64,000 nt of DNA from AC-38 sp033856025 (GTDB lineage: Bacteria; Actinomycetota; Thermoleophilia; Solirubrobacterales; Solirubrobacteraceae), in the NCBI GenBank assembly GCA_033856025.1, contig JAWVFQ010000036.1, forward strand, positions 1 through 64,000. The letters are read 5' to 3'. Positions 62,633-64,000 of this stretch are shown piece by piece (positions within the stretch are counted from its first letter, which is position 1; each line of letters starts with the position of its first letter). A program made the translations under genes and the position numbers. Below the pieces are notes generated by a model. That model saw nothing but the letters and a program-made list of their open reading frames with translations. It was not told the DNA's origin and searched no databases.

Positions 62633-64000
62633 ATGGAGGCCGTCCGCAGGCACCCCGGCGCCGCCGCCTTCGTCCTCTTCGCCGGGCTGTCGTTCCTGTT
62701 CTTCGGGCTGCGCGTGACGGACCACCCCGGGAGCGAGCTGATCGCCACCGAGGAGATCGAGCCGTCGCAGTACGTGTGGGCCCTGGAGTGGTGGCCGCAC
62801 GCGCTGCTGCACGGCGACAACCCGTTCCACACCGGCGCGATCTTCGCGCCCGCGGGCTACAACCTGGCCTGGGCGCCGGCCAGCATCCCGGGGCCCAGCC
62901 TGCTGCTGGCGCCGCTGACCCTGGCGGCCGGGCCGATGGTCGCCTACAACGCGCTGGCGTTGCTGTGCCCCGCGGTGGCCGCGTGGTCGGCCTTCCTGCT
63001 CTGCCGCCACCTGACCGGGTCCACGGCGGCGGCGCTGGCCGGCGGCTACCTCTTCGGGTTCTCGGCACCCGTGCTGGCCAACCTCCAGGGCGTTCCCAAC
63101 CTGGCCTTCGTGGGACTGCTGCCGCTGCTCGCGCTGCTCGTCGTGCGTCACGCCGGCGGCAGCCTCTCCACGCGGGCGTTCGTCCCGCTGACGGCGACGG
63201 TCCTGGCCCTCCAGTTCCTCACGTCCAACGAGCTGCTCGTGCAGGCGCTGCTGGCCGCCGCGCTCGGCCTGGCCCTGACGGCGCTGCTCATGCCCCAGCG
63301 CCGCCACGCGCTGCGCGCCACGGCCGTCGCGGCGCTCGGGGCCGGGGCGCTGGCGGCGCTCGCCGTCTCGCCGTGGCTGTGGTGGATGCTCTTCGAGCCC
63401 CACCTGGACCCCCATCATGCCCAGCCTCAGCACTACTCCGCCGACCTTCTCTCCTACGTCTTCCCAACCGGCCTGCACCGCCTGGGACGCACGTGGTTCG
63501 CGCCGGTCGCCGCGACCTTCGGCGGCGAGGGCGGCGGGTTCGGCGCGGGCGGGCGCGCCTACCTCGGGCTGCCGCTGCTCGCCATCGTCGCCGCGTTCAC
63601 GGTCGGCGAGTGGCGCCGGCCGGGCACGCGGCTGCTGTTCGCGCTGCTGGCCGTCCTCGCCCTCGCCGCGCTCGGCCCCAAGCTCGTCGTGGCCGGCCTG
63701 CCCACCATGCCCCTCCCCTGGCGGGCCGCCACCGAGATGCCCTACCTGAAGTGGGCCAAGCCGGGCCACATCGCCACCCTGACGGCGCTGGGCGCCGCGG
63801 TGGTTGCGGCGCTGTGGGTGGCGCGTCGCCCCTCGGTCGCGCGCTGGGCGCTCGTCGGGGCGGCCGTGGCCTTCCTGTTCCCCAACCTGGGCTCGGCGCG
63901 CTGGCACACCGCGGTGGCCCAGCCCGCGTTCTTCGCCGGCCACCGCGACCGGACCGCGCTCTCCCCGCGCGACCGGGTGTTCGTCGTGCCGTTCGTCGGC
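62633..64000 (+). CDS. Large membrane protein, truncated by window edge
   Basis: 456 codons from ATG 62633 to the right edge. N-terminal helix FVLFAGLSFLFFGLRV, a first outer loop with HGDNPFHTGAIFAPAGYN, then many hydrophobic helices. The acidic-loop-after-helix-1 plan and WPHALLHG...PAGYNLAW are what I see in uncharacterised actinobacterial GT-C-like membrane proteins. Divergent from yebC, 25 bases apart. The C-terminal half, and any soluble domain, are missing. Confidence 0.75.
   Translation, partial: MEAVRRHPGAAAFVLFAGLSFLFFGLRVTDHPGSELIATEEIEPSQYVWALEWWPHALLHGDNPFHTGAIFAPAGYNLAWAPASIPGPSLLLAPLTLAAGPMVAYNALALLCPAVAAWSAFLLCRHLTGSTAAALAGGYLFGFSAPVLANLQGVPNLAFVGLLPLLALLVVRHAGGSLSTRAFVPLTATVLALQFLTSNELLVQALLAAALGLALTALLMPQRRHALRATAVAALGAGALAALAVSPWLWWMLFEPHLDPHHAQPQHYSADLLSYVFPTGLHRLGRTWFAPVAATFGGEGGGFGAGGRAYLGLPLLAIVAAFTVGEWRRPGTRLLFALLAVLALAALGPKLVVAGLPTMPLPWRAATEMPYLKWAKPGHIATLTALGAAVVAALWVARRPSVARWALVGAAVAFLFPNLGSARWHTAVAQPAFFAGHRDRTALSPRDRVFVVPFVG

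Overview
The window is a piece of a very GC-rich bacterial chromosome that I read as an actinobacterium, most likely class Thermoleophilia (Solirubrobacterales type). The reasons are an actinobacterial integration host factor (mihF) beside gmk-rpoZ-coaBC, many GTG starts, dense ATGA/GTGA gene overlaps, a pyrR-pyrB-pyrC-carA-carB-pyrK-pyrD operon with a PyrR RNA site, and large membrane glycosyltransferase-like proteins. This placement is inference from content. I see no insertion sequence, prophage or CRISPR array.

Layout. 1-12.0 kb (minus): the translation/RNA operon rimP-nusA-infB-ylxP-rbfA-nrnA-truB-ribF, then a toxin-antitoxin pair, rpsO, a peroxiredoxin, a DsbA-like thioredoxin, a secreted protein and pnp (cut by the window edge). 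12.1-17.3 kb: a YbjN-like orphan on plus, then MoxR / DUF58 / transglutaminase / TPR genes. 17.3-19.7 kb: coaBC, rpoZ, gmk, mihF. 19.9-29.2 kb: the de novo pyrimidine operon, with an embedded isochorismatase-family hydrolase and a PyrR-binding hairpin on the pyrR ribosome binding site. 29.2-31.8 kb: RNase Z, a YfcE-type phosphoesterase, tRNA-Arg(CCG), an apparent gene remnant, and two small genes. 31.8-36.6 kb: two glycosyltransferase genes, a ThiS/MoaD-like sulfur carrier and a threonine-synthase-like PLP enzyme behind a SAM-I riboswitch with an intrinsic terminator. 36.6-45.2 kb: CorA, glycosyltransferase, methyltransferases, a lipid-kinase-like protein and two related multi-spanning membrane proteins. 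45.3-56.2 kb (minus): rel, recJ, a small membrane protein, secDF, a zinc-ribbon/PAS protein, ruvB, ruvA, ruvC. 56.3-64 kb: a GGDEF/HD-GYP protein behind a sigma-28-like promoter, a third membrane glycosyltransferase-like protein, methyltransferases and a glycosyltransferase, yebC, and a truncated membrane protein.

How the genes work together. Most of the window is housekeeping: ribosome maturation and initiation, RNA decay, pyrimidine synthesis, stringent response, Sec export and Holliday-junction processing. Interspersed are envelope-glycan genes that interrupt otherwise conserved neighbourhoods (for example yebC-ruvC). The most interesting unit is the riboswitch-controlled ThrC-like enzyme plus a sulfur carrier ending Gly-Gly-Ala. 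It may be a protein-thiocarboxylate route to homocysteine rather than ordinary threonine synthesis. Other points of note are a zinc-finger extension on NusA, a terminator-like hairpin in the rimP leader, a toxin-antitoxin pair inside the infB-pnp operon, two genes that seem to need CTG starts, and three convergent gene pairs that share a CTAG stop.
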